Assembly: GCA_934122155.1 (NCBI GenBank)
Contig: CAKOVX010000002.1
Location: 118,815 to 182,814 of the forward strand
Source of the DNA: an uncultured Clostridia bacterium
Lineage (GTDB): Bacteria; Bacillota; Clostridia; TANB77; CAG-508
DNA: 64,000 nt
Direction: 5' to 3'
Under the pieces are notes generated by a model. The model saw nothing but the letters and a program-made list of their open reading frames with translations, had not been told where the DNA came from and ran no database searches. Below, piece after piece: positions 36,429 through 44,391 of the stretch. How positions within the stretch are numbered: the first letter of the stretch is position 1; each line of letters opens with the position of its first letter. Made by a program: the position numbers and the translations under genes.

Positions 36429-37142
36429 CTTGAATTCTTCCTTTCTAATAAATATGATTTTATACTTGTATATTCATTATACCCAATTATAATATGATCT
36501 AGTAATTGAATTCCTAATATTTTAGATGCCTTGTCCATTTTTTCTGTAAAATCTATATCTTGCTGACTTGGCAATGAATTTCCACTTGGATGATTATGTA
36601 CTATTATTATTTTTGGTGCGCACATCTTTATTGCCTCTGCAAATAGGTCTTTTGGATCTACATTTGCAGAGTTTGTTCCGCCAAGTGCTATATTTTGAAT
36701 TTTTATTACAATGTTTTGGAAATTTAATATTATTACTTTCACTATTTCTCTTTTTTCTAATTTTAGTTCATTCATAACTAAATTTGATACATCTTGTGGG
36801 GTTTTTACTTTTATTTTATGCTTATCAATTGGTTTTGAAATTCTTTTAGCAAGTTCACATACAGCTTTTATTTGAATTGCTTTTACTTTGCCTATTCCGT
36901 TTGATTTGCATTAGTTCATTAATAGATAGTTCTTGTAAAAATGTGAAACTATCTTGATTGTAATTTTCTTGATTTCCTAGTGAAAGTATTTTTTGTGCTA
37001 GCGTAACCGAACTTTCTTCTTTTGTACCACTTTTTATAATTATCGCTAGTAATTCTGCATTTGACAATGTATTTTCTCCATACATTTCTAATTTTTCATA
37101 TGGTCTTTCTGAAATTGGGAGCTGTTTCATTTTAATTGGCAT
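36425..37142 (-). pseudogene. radC: RadC/JAB-domain protein, disrupted by a one-base insertion
   Basis: Two out-of-frame pieces together form a normal-length RadC (~238 residues). The N-terminal piece (37142 to about 36858) has MKQLPISERPYEKLEMYG and LSNAELLAIIIKSGT. The C-terminal piece carries the JAB/MPN+ motif IIIVHNHPSGNSLPSQQD. In the helix-hairpin-helix the expected IKGIGKVKAIQIKA is broken: removing the single base at 36899 joins the frames perfectly. RadC sits upstream of mreB in many Firmicutes and its function is unclear. Either the gene is recently inactivated or the base is a sequencing error; the intact coding signal on both sides suggests a very recent event or an error. Confidence 0.9.
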
Positions 37143-37244
37143 ATAAATCCATCCTTTCTAAATAGCCCCCATATTAAATTATTTTTGAATAAATTTTTGT
37201 TTAATAAAAGTATATTTTCCCCTATTTTTGCTTTTATTCATTTT

Positions 37245-37502
37245 CTAAATTTTTTTGTAAATAAATATTGCTAATACTATACCTATTATACTTGCTATAT
37301 TTATTTTAAACATAAGCCCAAATGTTAATTTTACTACATTTAGGTCTAGTTCTATTGGAGTAGATAGGCCAAATTCTTCGCCATAAGATAGCCATGATAA
37401 AAAGTCAACATGTGAGGCCAAGTTACCTAGTAACCCCCCTACTACAATTCCTGATAAAATAAATAAAAGTAATATCCATATATTTTTTTCTCTTGTTGCC
37501 AT
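37245..37502 (-). CDS. DUF4321 small membrane protein
   Basis: An 85-residue protein with two membrane helices (IWILLLFILSGIVVGGLLGNLA and the C-terminal INIASIIGIVLAIFIY) around a short extracytoplasmic loop. The pattern NVVKLTFGLMFKINIASIIGI is that of DUF4321, a family typically encoded next to radC and mreB in Firmicutes. It is the first gene of the shape operon here. Function unknown. Confidence 0.82.
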   Translation of the reverse strand: MATREKNIWILLLFILSGIVVGGLLGNLASHVDFLSWLSYGEEFGLSTPIELDLNVVKLTFGLMFKINIASIIGIVLAIFIYKKI

Positions 37503-37531
37503 TTTTGTTCCTCCTTAGTTAACATGCTTGT

Positions 37532-37560
37532 ATTATATATTCATTTAGTGTTTTTTTCAA
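37532..37560 (-). promoter_or_regulatory. Sigma-A promoter for the DUF4321-radC-mreBCD-pbp2-minC operon
   Basis: On the minus strand, TTGAAA (37560-37555) and TATAAT (37537-37532) are separated by 17 bp and lie 30 nt before the DUF4321 start codon. All genes down to minC have short spacers or overlaps, so this probably drives the whole set. Confidence 0.7.
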
Positions 37561-37723
37561 GATAAATTACAATATTTTCACACAAAAGTATTTTCTTTTT
37601 TGCAATTATGTGTTATACCTAATACACTCTAATAAATAATTTTGGTATTTCCATAAATTGTTGGTTCCATTTAGGTGGTATTAGTAGTATAATATTATTA
37701 GATTGATATATGGAGGGCATCTA

Positions 37724-38356
37724 ATGAAGTTTGAAAAATTAAATGAAAATAAAATAAGAATTACTTTAACAGTGCAAGACTTAGAAGAAAAGGAAATAGA
37801 TTTTCATGTTTTTATGTCTAACTCTGCCGAGGCTCAAGACATTTTACTAGATATGTTAGAACAAGCAAAAAAAGAAACTGGGTTTGATCCACAAGATTAT
37901 AACTTAAAAGTTGAGGCCTTAGTAATGGCTGATACTAATTTCATTTTTACAATTACTAAGCTTCCTCCTGAAGAAAAATCAAAAATTTCCAAACGAAAAT
38001 TTACAGTAAAAAGAAAAAGTATTACTCCAACATCTGCTCAGGCAATATATTGTTTTAATTCTTTTGATGATTTTAATGATTTTTTAATTTTTTTGAGTAA
38101 AAATATATTATTAAATTCTGCTAAAAAGCTAGCTAAGTCTATTACATTATATGAATATAAAGAAAAATATTATTTATTAATGAATAATATAAATACAGAA
38201 TTAATTGATAAAATAAAGTTTTACACATGTATTACTGAATTTGCAAAATGTGTTACTAGCTCTAAAGTTTTTGCTAGTAAACTTATAGAATGTGGAACAC
38301 TTATTATGAAAAATAATGCATTAGAAATTGGTTTTAAGCATTTTGTAGCTATTTAA
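37724..38356 (+). CDS. mecA: MecA-like ClpC adaptor protein
   Basis: A 210-residue MecA-family protein. The N-terminal domain (MKFEKLNENKIRITLTVQDLEEKEID and DILLDMLEQAKKETGFDP) and the C-terminal ClpC-binding-like domain (~115-205, FNSFDDFNDFLIFLSKN) are separated by a basic linker (SKRKFTVKRKS). MecA delivers substrates to ClpCP for degradation. The start at 37724 has TGGAGGG 6 nt upstream; seven in-frame codons before it are unlikely to be translated. Single-gene transcript with its own terminator. Confidence 0.88.
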   Translation: MKFEKLNENKIRITLTVQDLEEKEIDFHVFMSNSAEAQDILLDMLEQAKKETGFDPQDYNLKVEALVMADTNFIFTITKLPPEEKSKISKRKFTVKRKSITPTSAQAIYCFNSFDDFNDFLIFLSKNILLNSAKKLAKSITLYEYKEKYYLLMNNINTELIDKIKFYTCITEFAKCVTSSKVFASKLIECGTLIMKNNALEIGFKHFVAI

Positions 38357-38362
38357 TAAATA

Positions 38363-38393
38363 AAAAATCCCTCAGCCAAGCTGAGAGATTTTT
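38363..38393. terminator. Bidirectional terminator between mecA and the M23 peptidase gene
   Basis: AAAAATCCCTCAG and CTGAGAGATTTTT pair over 13 bp with one mismatch and a 5-nt loop; A and T runs at the two ends serve both strands. Confidence 0.8.
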
Positions 38394-38396
38394 ATT

Positions 38397-39377
38397 TTAA
38401 TATACATAGTTTTGTGGGTTATATAATGTTCCATTTACTCTTACTTCAAAATGCAAATGTGGCCCTGTTGAATTTCCTGTTGAACCAACTTTTGCAATTA
38501 CCTGCCCTTGTGATACAGTTTGGCCTTTTGATACTAATAATTTGCTACAATGTGCATAAACTGTTTCTACTCCATTTCCATGTGAAATTTTTACCATATA
38601 TCCATATGAGTTATTCCATCCTGCTACTGTTACCGTTCCACCTGCTGCCGCCTTAATTGATGTACCAGTAGATGTTGCAACATCTAGCCCTCTATGTCCA
38701 CCTGATGCTCTTCCAAATCTAGTTGTTATAAGCCCTGAAACAGGTCTAATAAAAGAAACTCCTAAATTTACTTTTGTTTCTGATAGTCCTGATACATTGC
38801 CTGAATATGCACTAGCTACATATGTTGTTTTTGGTGCTTCATATAGCTTAGATACACACTTTTCTACTGATGTAAATTCTTTTGTTTGAGTATCATATTT
38901 TTCTACTATTCCTAAGTCTTTTTTGTTTGCACTATTTTTCTTTTTTAATTTTGCTATTACGTCTTCTGCCTCTTGAAATGTAGATACATACACTTTTTCT
39001 TTTTTATCGTCTGTAATAGCATAATATTTATAATATTGTGTACCATCTTCTGTAACTTTAGCATATATTTCGTCATCATTTGGTATTATGTCCTTTTTTA
39101 ATAGACAAAGTGTGTATTCTGGTACAGAATTAATTTGCCTAAAGGCTATTCCTTCTTCCGAGTTTCCCTCCATGTATTGGTTTATTTTGTTTTGTAAATC
39201 AGCTTTATTTTCTGTATAACCAATAATTGTTCCATTAAGTGAAACTGCATATGTTGGTTTGTAAAAAAATGCAACTGCACTTATAATAAGAAACGCAGAT
39301 ATAATAGTTAATATGACTATTTTTATTGTTGTTCTAAAGAACATTGCAAACTTTCTAAAACTACTAATTTTAAACAC
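38397..39377 (-). CDS. M23 family peptidoglycan endopeptidase
   Basis: A 326-residue exported metalloprotease. A membrane segment (~16-37) precedes a non-catalytic middle region, and the LytM/M23 domain (~212-326) has the zinc ligands in GHRGLDVA and in GPHLHFEV, plus VYAHCSKL. It cleaves peptidoglycan cross-links; in spore formers some act during sporulation (SpoIIQ type), but no SpoIIQ-specific feature was seen. The first possible GTG overlaps its own AGGAG site, so the true start is uncertain: it may be the Met at residue 12 or an ATT between them. Confidence 0.9.
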   Translation of the reverse strand: MFKISSFRKFAMFFRTTIKIVILTIISAFLIISAVAFFYKPTYAVSLNGTIIGYTENKADLQNKINQYMEGNSEEGIAFRQINSVPEYTLCLLKKDIIPNDDEIYAKVTEDGTQYYKYYAITDDKKEKVYVSTFQEAEDVIAKLKKKNSANKKDLGIVEKYDTQTKEFTSVEKCVSKLYEAPKTTYVASAYSGNVSGLSETKVNLGVSFIRPVSGLITTRFGRASGGHRGLDVATSTGTSIKAAAGGTVTVAGWNNSYGYMVKISHGNGVETVYAHCSKLLVSKGQTVSQGQVIAKVGSTGNSTGPHLHFEVRVNGTLYNPQNYVY

Positions 39378-39459
39378 TCCTATTCATTTTTAACTTCTTA
39401 TTTATTTTATAATAAATACATAAAAATTACAAGTGTTTTTTAATAATCATTAAAGAAAA

Positions 39460-39503
39460 ATACATCTCTAAATATTGAATTTCCGTAATATTTAGAGATG
39501 TAT
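39460..39503 (-). terminator. Terminator after the CotF-like pair
   Basis: ATACATCTCTAAATATT and AATATTTAGAGATGTAT form a perfect 17-bp stem around a 10-nt loop, followed by TTTTTC on the minus strand. Confidence 0.82.
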
Positions 39504-39515
39504 TTAAATATGTTT

Positions 39516-39761
39516 TTATTGATTTAGTTCATCTTTAACAGTTTGTATTTCTGTTACTGTTGCTTTTTGAGCTGGTTGATAATATCCTTTTGTTTGGGCA
39601 ACTTTAAATAATTCATATTGAAAACTTTCGTCTCCATTTCTAATTTGTTGAAGTGTTTGTCTTAGTTGCATATTTTCTGCTTCTGATATAGCTGTTTGAT
39701 ATGCTGTCAGATCTGACTTTACACTTCCTAAAATATCATTTACCATTGTTTTCTCGTCCAT
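39516..39761 (-). CDS. CotF-like spore coat protein
   Basis: An 81-residue helical protein of the Coat_F type: MVNDILGSVKSDLTAYQTAISEAEN, then LRQTLQQIRNGDESFQYELFKVAQTKGYY and a Pro-Ala tail. Proteins of this pattern are small coat or coat-associated proteins with a ferritin-like helix pair. It follows a second member of the same type by 19 nt. Confidence 0.8.
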   Translation of the reverse strand: MDEKTMVNDILGSVKSDLTAYQTAISEAENMQLRQTLQQIRNGDESFQYELFKVAQTKGYYQPAQKATVTEIQTVKDELNQ

Positions 39762-39780
39762 TGTTCTAACTCCTTTCTAA

Positions 39781-39969
39781 TTAGTCATTAAGAAATGACA
39801 TTAATTTTTGTTTTGTGTTTAATGCATCTTGTGCAGATTTTGCAAACATTTGCTTAATTTGTGGATCAACTGCTTGTGAAGAAAATGTATTTAATTTTTG
39901 GTATGCAGTTTCATGTGCTCCTATTAAATGTCTTAAGTGTTGTAATTCTAGTTGATTTAGATTTGGCAT
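39781..39969 (-). CDS. Small CotF-family-like spore protein
   Basis: A 62-residue helical protein (LNQLELQHLRHLIGAHETAYQKL...). The conserved His-containing LRHLIGAHE pattern and its partner gene point to the Coat_F/DUF2383-like helix family of sporulating bacteria. First gene of the pair; AAGGAAGG precedes its ATG. Confidence 0.75.
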   Translation of the reverse strand: MPNLNQLELQHLRHLIGAHETAYQKLNTFSSQAVDPQIKQMFAKSAQDALNTKQKLMSFLND

Positions 39970-40041
39970 ATTTATCCTTCCTTTCTTTCTAACTTATTTC
40001 ATATCTATTATGAGCAAATTTATAATTTTTATACAAAAATA

Positions 40042-40068
40042 AAGAACAGAAAATAGTTTTCTGCTCTT
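40042..40068 (-). terminator. Terminator after pcrA
   Basis: AAGAACAGAAAA pairs with TTTTCTGCTCTT (one mismatch, 3-nt loop) and is followed by TTATTTTTG on the minus strand; the stop codon of pcrA is in the first arm. Confidence 0.7.
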
Positions 40069-42349
40069 AAATAATTTCCAAATTTGCAAATTTAGCCATA
40101 AGTCTTTTATGTCCTGATTTATCAAATTGAATATCTAGTTTGTAGTCGTCTCCTTCTGCTTCAATTTTTTGTATTATTCCTTCGCCGAATTTCTTATGGT
40201 AAATTTTCATTCCTTCTTTATATTTTGTAATATCTACTCCCGAGTTTGCTTGTTTTTGAGATAATGAACTTAAAAAGCTTTCTGCTGTTCTAAATTGATA
40301 TGTAGATTTTTGTTTTATCTCGTTTTTTGCTTCATCAAATTTATATGTTGTTACTTTGCCTGCTGATGTTTTTCCATATTCCCAATTATATGACATATCA
40401 TTAAATTTTTCTTCTTGATCATTATTAACAACGCCATCTAATAGGTTATCTGGTATTTCCTTAATAAATCTTGATACTGCATTATAACTTGTAGACCCAA
40501 ATATTGTTCTGTGTTTTGCACAAGTTAAATGTAAAAATTGTTTTGCTCTTGTAATTCCTACATAGAATAAACGTCTTTCTTCTTCTAATTCTTTTGGTTC
40601 TCCAATTGATTTATAGCCAGGAAAGATACCTTCTTCCATTCCTACCAAAAATACTACTGGAAATTCCAAACCTTTAGCACTATGTAAAGTCATTAAAGTA
40701 ACTGTATTATCTTCATCTTGCATTTCATCCACATCACTTGATAATGTAATACTTTCTAAAAATTCTGGTAGAGTATTATCTGCTGATTCTTCTTCAAACT
40801 CTATAGCTACTGTCAAAAATTCTTCTAGGTTTTGCATTCTTGTTTCCGCCTCAACAGTATTTTCCAATTCTAATGCCCTTGTATAACCTGATTTATTTAA
40901 AACTTCTTTTAATAATTCTGAAATACTAAGCTCTTGTTTTTTTAATCTTAATTCTTCTATTAAATTTATAAATTCCTCTGAATTTGCTTTTACTCTATTT
41001 AGGTCATATTCTTCTGCATGTTTAATTATTTCATACATAGATGTTCCAGTTCTATCTGAGATTTCTTGTATTTTATCTAAACTTGTCTTTCCAATTCCAC
41101 GCTTTGGTTCATTTATAATTCTTTTTAAAGATAAATTATCAGATGTATTATAAATTAATCTTAAATACGCAATAGCATCTTTGATTTCTTTTCTTTCATA
41201 GAATTTTAAGCCACCTACAATTTTATATGGTATATCTTCTCTTCTTAAAATATCTTCTATTGCTCTTGACTGTGCATTCATACGATATAAAATAACAAAA
41301 TCTTTTGGTTTTAAATATTCTTCTGTTTTTAAATGTTCAATTTGTTTTACAACATAATTTGCTTCATCATATTCGTCTTCAGCTTGATATAAACAAGGTA
41401 GGCTTCCCTCTTCATTTTCTGTCCACAATTTTTTTTCATATTTATTTTCATTGTGTTTTATTACTGCGTTTGCAGCTTTTAAGATATTGCCTGTGCAACG
41501 ATAATTTTGCTCTAATTTAATAATTTTAGTACCTGGAAAATCTTTTTCAAAATTTAAAATATTGCTGATATCTGCACCTCTAAAGCTATATATTCCTTGG
41601 TCATTATCTCCTACAACTGTAATATTTCCATAACGTGATGCTAAAATTGTTACCAATGTAAATTGTGCTTTATTAGTATCTTGATATTCGTCTACTAAAA
41701 CATATTTAAACTTTTCTGTATAATATTGTAAAACATCCGGATTTTCGCTTAATATATCAATTGTGTAATTTATAATATCATCAAAGTCAATTGCATTATT
41801 TTCTCTTAGTCTTTTTTGGTATAGCTCATATACTTGTCCAATTTTTTCTTTTCTAAATTCTCCTGAATATTTAGTTTGATATGCTTTTGGTGTTAGCATT
41901 TCATTTTTTGCATTACTAATTTCTGATAAAACACTTCTATCTGAAAATGTTTTGTCATCTATATTTAATGCTTTTAAACATTCTTTTACAACTGTTTTTT
42001 GGTCAGATGTATCAAATATTAAAAAAGATGTATCAAATCCAATTCTATCAATAAATCTTCTTAGAATTCGTACACAAATAGAGTGGAAAGTTCCCATCCA
42101 CATCTCTTGTGCTACATCTCCAACTATTTTTTCGACTCTTTGTTTCATTTCACTAGCTGCTTTATTTGTAAATGTAATTGCTAAAATATTATATGGTTTT
42201 ACATTTTTTTCTGATATCAAATATGCTATTTTATGTGTTAGCACTTTTGTCTTTCCTGAACCTGCTCCCGCAATTACCAAACATGGTCCTTCCGTAGTAA
42301 GCACTGCTTCTTTTTGTTTATCATTTAGTCCTTCAATTAGATTTTGCAT
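40067..42349 (-). CDS. pcrA: UvrD/PcrA-type ATP-dependent DNA helicase
   Basis: A 760-residue superfamily 1A 3'-5' helicase acting in repair and removal of recombination proteins. The motifs are in order: Walker A AGAGSGKTKVLTHKIAYLI, Ia TFTNKAASEMKQRVE, II VLVDEYQDTNKAQ, III GDNDQGIYSFRGAD, IV LEQNYRCTGNIL, V VTLMTLHSAKGLEFPVVFLVGMEEG and VI EERRLFYVGITRAK. The C-terminal tail (YKEGMKIYHKKFGEGIIQKIE) is the RNA polymerase-binding Tudor-like domain of PcrA. Confidence 0.96.
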   Translation of the reverse strand: MQNLIEGLNDKQKEAVLTTEGPCLVIAGAGSGKTKVLTHKIAYLISEKNVKPYNILAITFTNKAASEMKQRVEKIVGDVAQEMWMGTFHSICVRILRRFIDRIGFDTSFLIFDTSDQKTVVKECLKALNIDDKTFSDRSVLSEISNAKNEMLTPKAYQTKYSGEFRKEKIGQVYELYQKRLRENNAIDFDDIINYTIDILSENPDVLQYYTEKFKYVLVDEYQDTNKAQFTLVTILASRYGNITVVGDNDQGIYSFRGADISNILNFEKDFPGTKIIKLEQNYRCTGNILKAANAVIKHNENKYEKKLWTENEEGSLPCLYQAEDEYDEANYVVKQIEHLKTEEYLKPKDFVILYRMNAQSRAIEDILRREDIPYKIVGGLKFYERKEIKDAIAYLRLIYNTSDNLSLKRIINEPKRGIGKTSLDKIQEISDRTGTSMYEIIKHAEEYDLNRVKANSEEFINLIEELRLKKQELSISELLKEVLNKSGYTRALELENTVEAETRMQNLEEFLTVAIEFEEESADNTLPEFLESITLSSDVDEMQDEDNTVTLMTLHSAKGLEFPVVFLVGMEEGIFPGYKSIGEPKELEEERRLFYVGITRAKQFLHLTCAKHRTIFGSTSYNAVSRFIKEIPDNLLDGVVNNDQEEKFNDMSYNWEYGKTSAGKVTTYKFDEAKNEIKQKSTYQFRTAESFLSSLSQKQANSGVDITKYKEGMKIYHKKFGEGIIQKIEAEGDDYKLDIQFDKSGHKRLMAKFANLEII

Positions 42350-42383
42350 TTGTATTTCCTCTTTTCTTGTTTTTTGCTATTAC

Positions 42384-42413
42384 ATTATATATAAATTTAA
42401 GATTTAAAGTCAA
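42384..42413 (-). promoter_or_regulatory. Sigma-A promoter for pcrA
   Basis: On the minus strand, TTGACT (42413-42408) and TATAAT (42389-42384) are 18 bp apart and lie 35 nt before the ATG. Confidence 0.6.
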
Positions 42414-42455
42414 TATATTTTAGCAAATATTTACAAACAAATTTTCTTTATGGTT

Positions 42456-43199
42456 TTAAATTGACATTGCAAAAATCCCTATAAGTAAACCCAGCATACT
42501 TCCTACTGCTGTCATTCTTCCATGGTATAAATTATTTGCTTCTGGTGTAAGTTCTCCTGAAACAATATATATCATTGCTCCTGCCGCAAATGCTAAACAC
42601 ATTGCAATAATACTTTGCGAAATTCCACCAACTATTGCTCCTAAAAATGCTCCTATACCTGTTGTAATTCCCGAAAGTACTACATAAAAAATCACTTTAG
42701 ATTTTTTCATTCCTCCATTTTTCATAGGAACTGCCATTGAGATTCCTTCTGGTATATCATGTAAGCATATTGCAATTGCTAAAGATAAACCTAATTTGAT
42801 TGATGCTCCAAACCCTGAGCCAATTGCCAGCCCCTCTGGTAAATTATGTAATGCCAAACCAATGCTTACTACTATTCCTGTTTTTAATAAAGCATTTTTA
42901 TTGTCTTTAAATCTAGTAGATCTATTAAATTTTTTATCTACTAATAAATCACATATAATCATCATAGCTATTCCTAAAAATATTCCTAAAAATGCTGTTG
43001 GTAAATTTGTTAAATTAAATGCTTCTGGTAGCAAATCAAAACAAACAATTGCTAACATTAGTCCTGATGCAAATGCTAAAATAAAACTTAAAAATTTTTT
43101 CGACGGATCTTTAAATTTTACTCCTATTATTCCTCCTATTGTTGTTCCAAAAGTTCCAAAAAATAACCCAATTAAAGTGGTTTTTAATATTTCACTCAA
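42456..43199 (-). CDS. ZIP family divalent metal transporter
   Basis: A 247-residue membrane protein with eight hydrophobic segments and the two ZIP metal-site helices: LHNLPEGLAIGSGF in TM4 and LHDIPEGISMAVPM in TM5. It probably imports Zn2+ or related metals (ZupT-like). The start is a TTG at 43199; its AAAGGAG ribosome binding site is inside the 3' arm of the prfA terminator, an unusual arrangement that could limit translation of read-through mRNA. Confidence 0.93.
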   Translation of the reverse strand: MSEILKTTLIGLFFGTFGTTIGGIIGVKFKDPSKKFLSFILAFASGLMLAIVCFDLLPEAFNLTNLPTAFLGIFLGIAMMIICDLLVDKKFNRSTRFKDNKNALLKTGIVVSIGLALHNLPEGLAIGSGFGASIKLGLSLAIAICLHDIPEGISMAVPMKNGGMKKSKVIFYVVLSGITTGIGAFLGAIVGGISQSIIAMCLAFAAGAMIYIVSGELTPEANNLYHGRMTAVGSMLGLLIGIFAMSI

Positions 43200-43208
43200 A
43201 ATAAAAAC

Positions 43209-43249
43209 TCCTTTGAAATAAAATTCTTAATTAATTTTATTTCAAAGGA
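43209..43249 (-). terminator. Terminator after prfA, overlapping the ZIP gene ribosome binding site
   Basis: AATTCCTTTGAAATAAAATT-type arms, perfect over 17 bp (43209-43225 with 43233-43249), precede TTTTTATTTT on the minus strand. The final AAAGGAG of the 3' arm doubles as the ribosome binding site of the TTG-started ZIP gene. Confidence 0.82.
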
Positions 43250-43256
43250 ATTTATT

Positions 43257-44321
43257 TTATTCTTCCTCACTACCTTTTAGTTTTTCAGCAGTGTCTGCTG
43301 TGATTAAGCTATCTATCATCTCGTCTAAGTCTCCATTTAAAAAGTTTTCCATTTGGTATATAGAAAGTCCAATTCTGTGGTCTGTTATACGACCTTGTGG
43401 ATAATTATAGGTTCTTATTTTTTCGCTTCTGTCTCCACTGCCAACTTGGCTTTTTCTCGCATTTGCTACTTCGCTATCTTGTTTTGCTTTTTCTTGTTCA
43501 TATAACCTCGAGCGAAGTAATTTCATAGCATAATCTCTGTTTTGAAACTGTGATCTTTCGGTTTGACATTCTGCTACCATTCCTGTTGGAATATGTATTA
43601 AACGAACTGCTGAAGATGTTTTATTAATATGTTGTCCACCAGCTCCTGATGCTCTAAATACTTCCATTTTTATATCTGCTGGATTTATATCTATTTCTAC
43701 ATCTTCTACTTCTGGTAATACTACAACAGTCGCAGTGGATGTATGAATTCTACCACTAGCTTCTGTGTCTGGAACTCTTTGTACACGATGAACTCCACTT
43801 TCAAATTTTAGTCTACTATATGCACCTTTACCTGTAATCATAAAAGATATTTCTTTATATCCACCTAGTCCAGTTTCATTTTCATTTAATATCTCTAACT
43901 TCCAGTGCTTTTTCTCTGCATACATAGAGTACATTCTAAATAAAGTGCCTGCAAATAAAGCTGCTTCTTCTCCTCCAGCTCCTCCACGAATTTCGCAAAT
44001 TACGTTCTTATCATCATTTGGATCTTTTGGAATTAATAAAATTTTAATTTCTTCTTCTAATTTAGGTAATTTTTCTTTATTTTCTTCAATTTCTATTTCT
44101 GCTAGTTCTTTCATTTCTGGATCTTTTAGCATTTCTTTTGCATCTTCTATTGTTTGATTTGCTTTTTTATATTCTTTATATTTTAAAACTACTGGCTCAA
44201 TTTCAGCATGTTCTTTCATAAGAGCCTGCCATTGTGCCTGATTTGCAATTATTTCTGGGTCACTAATTTTTTGTGTAACTTCTTCATAGCGTTTTTCCAC
44301 TTCGTCTAATTTTTGAAACAT
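43257..44321 (-). CDS. prfA: Peptide chain release factor 1
   Basis: A 354-residue class I release factor recognising UAA and UAG. The GGQ peptidyl-hydrolysis motif is in FRASGAGGQHINKTSSAVRL, the PxT-type recognition region in RVPDTEASGRIHTSTATV, and the C-terminal VGSGDRSEKIRTYNYPQGRITDHR is typical of RF1. Length is normal. It has its own promoter inside the end of the upstream gene. Confidence 0.97.
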   Translation of the reverse strand: MFQKLDEVEKRYEEVTQKISDPEIIANQAQWQALMKEHAEIEPVVLKYKEYKKANQTIEDAKEMLKDPEMKELAEIEIEENKEKLPKLEEEIKILLIPKDPNDDKNVICEIRGGAGGEEAALFAGTLFRMYSMYAEKKHWKLEILNENETGLGGYKEISFMITGKGAYSRLKFESGVHRVQRVPDTEASGRIHTSTATVVVLPEVEDVEIDINPADIKMEVFRASGAGGQHINKTSSAVRLIHIPTGMVAECQTERSQFQNRDYAMKLLRSRLYEQEKAKQDSEVANARKSQVGSGDRSEKIRTYNYPQGRITDHRIGLSIYQMENFLNGDLDEMIDSLITADTAEKLKGSEEE

Positions 44322-44362
44322 ACTTTTTTCTCCTCTTTTTTTCTATACAATATAGCAGAGTT

Positions 44363-44391
44363 ATTATAACATAAATATGTTTATAATTCAA
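44363..44391 (-). promoter_or_regulatory. Sigma-A promoter for prfA, inside the 3' end of the YhaN-like gene
   Basis: On the minus strand, TTGAAT (44391-44386) and TATAAT (44368-44363) are 17 bp apart. The -35 box lies within the last codons of the preceding gene. Confidence 0.65.

Noticed and set aside
35896..36492. 198-codon plus-strand ORF
   Set aside because: Antisense to mreB, with low-complexity Thr/Ser/Pro composition and no start signal.
39516..39969. Toxin-antitoxin pair
   Set aside because: Two tiny adjacent genes, but both show the helical CotF-type pattern and share a terminator, so spore coat proteins fit better.
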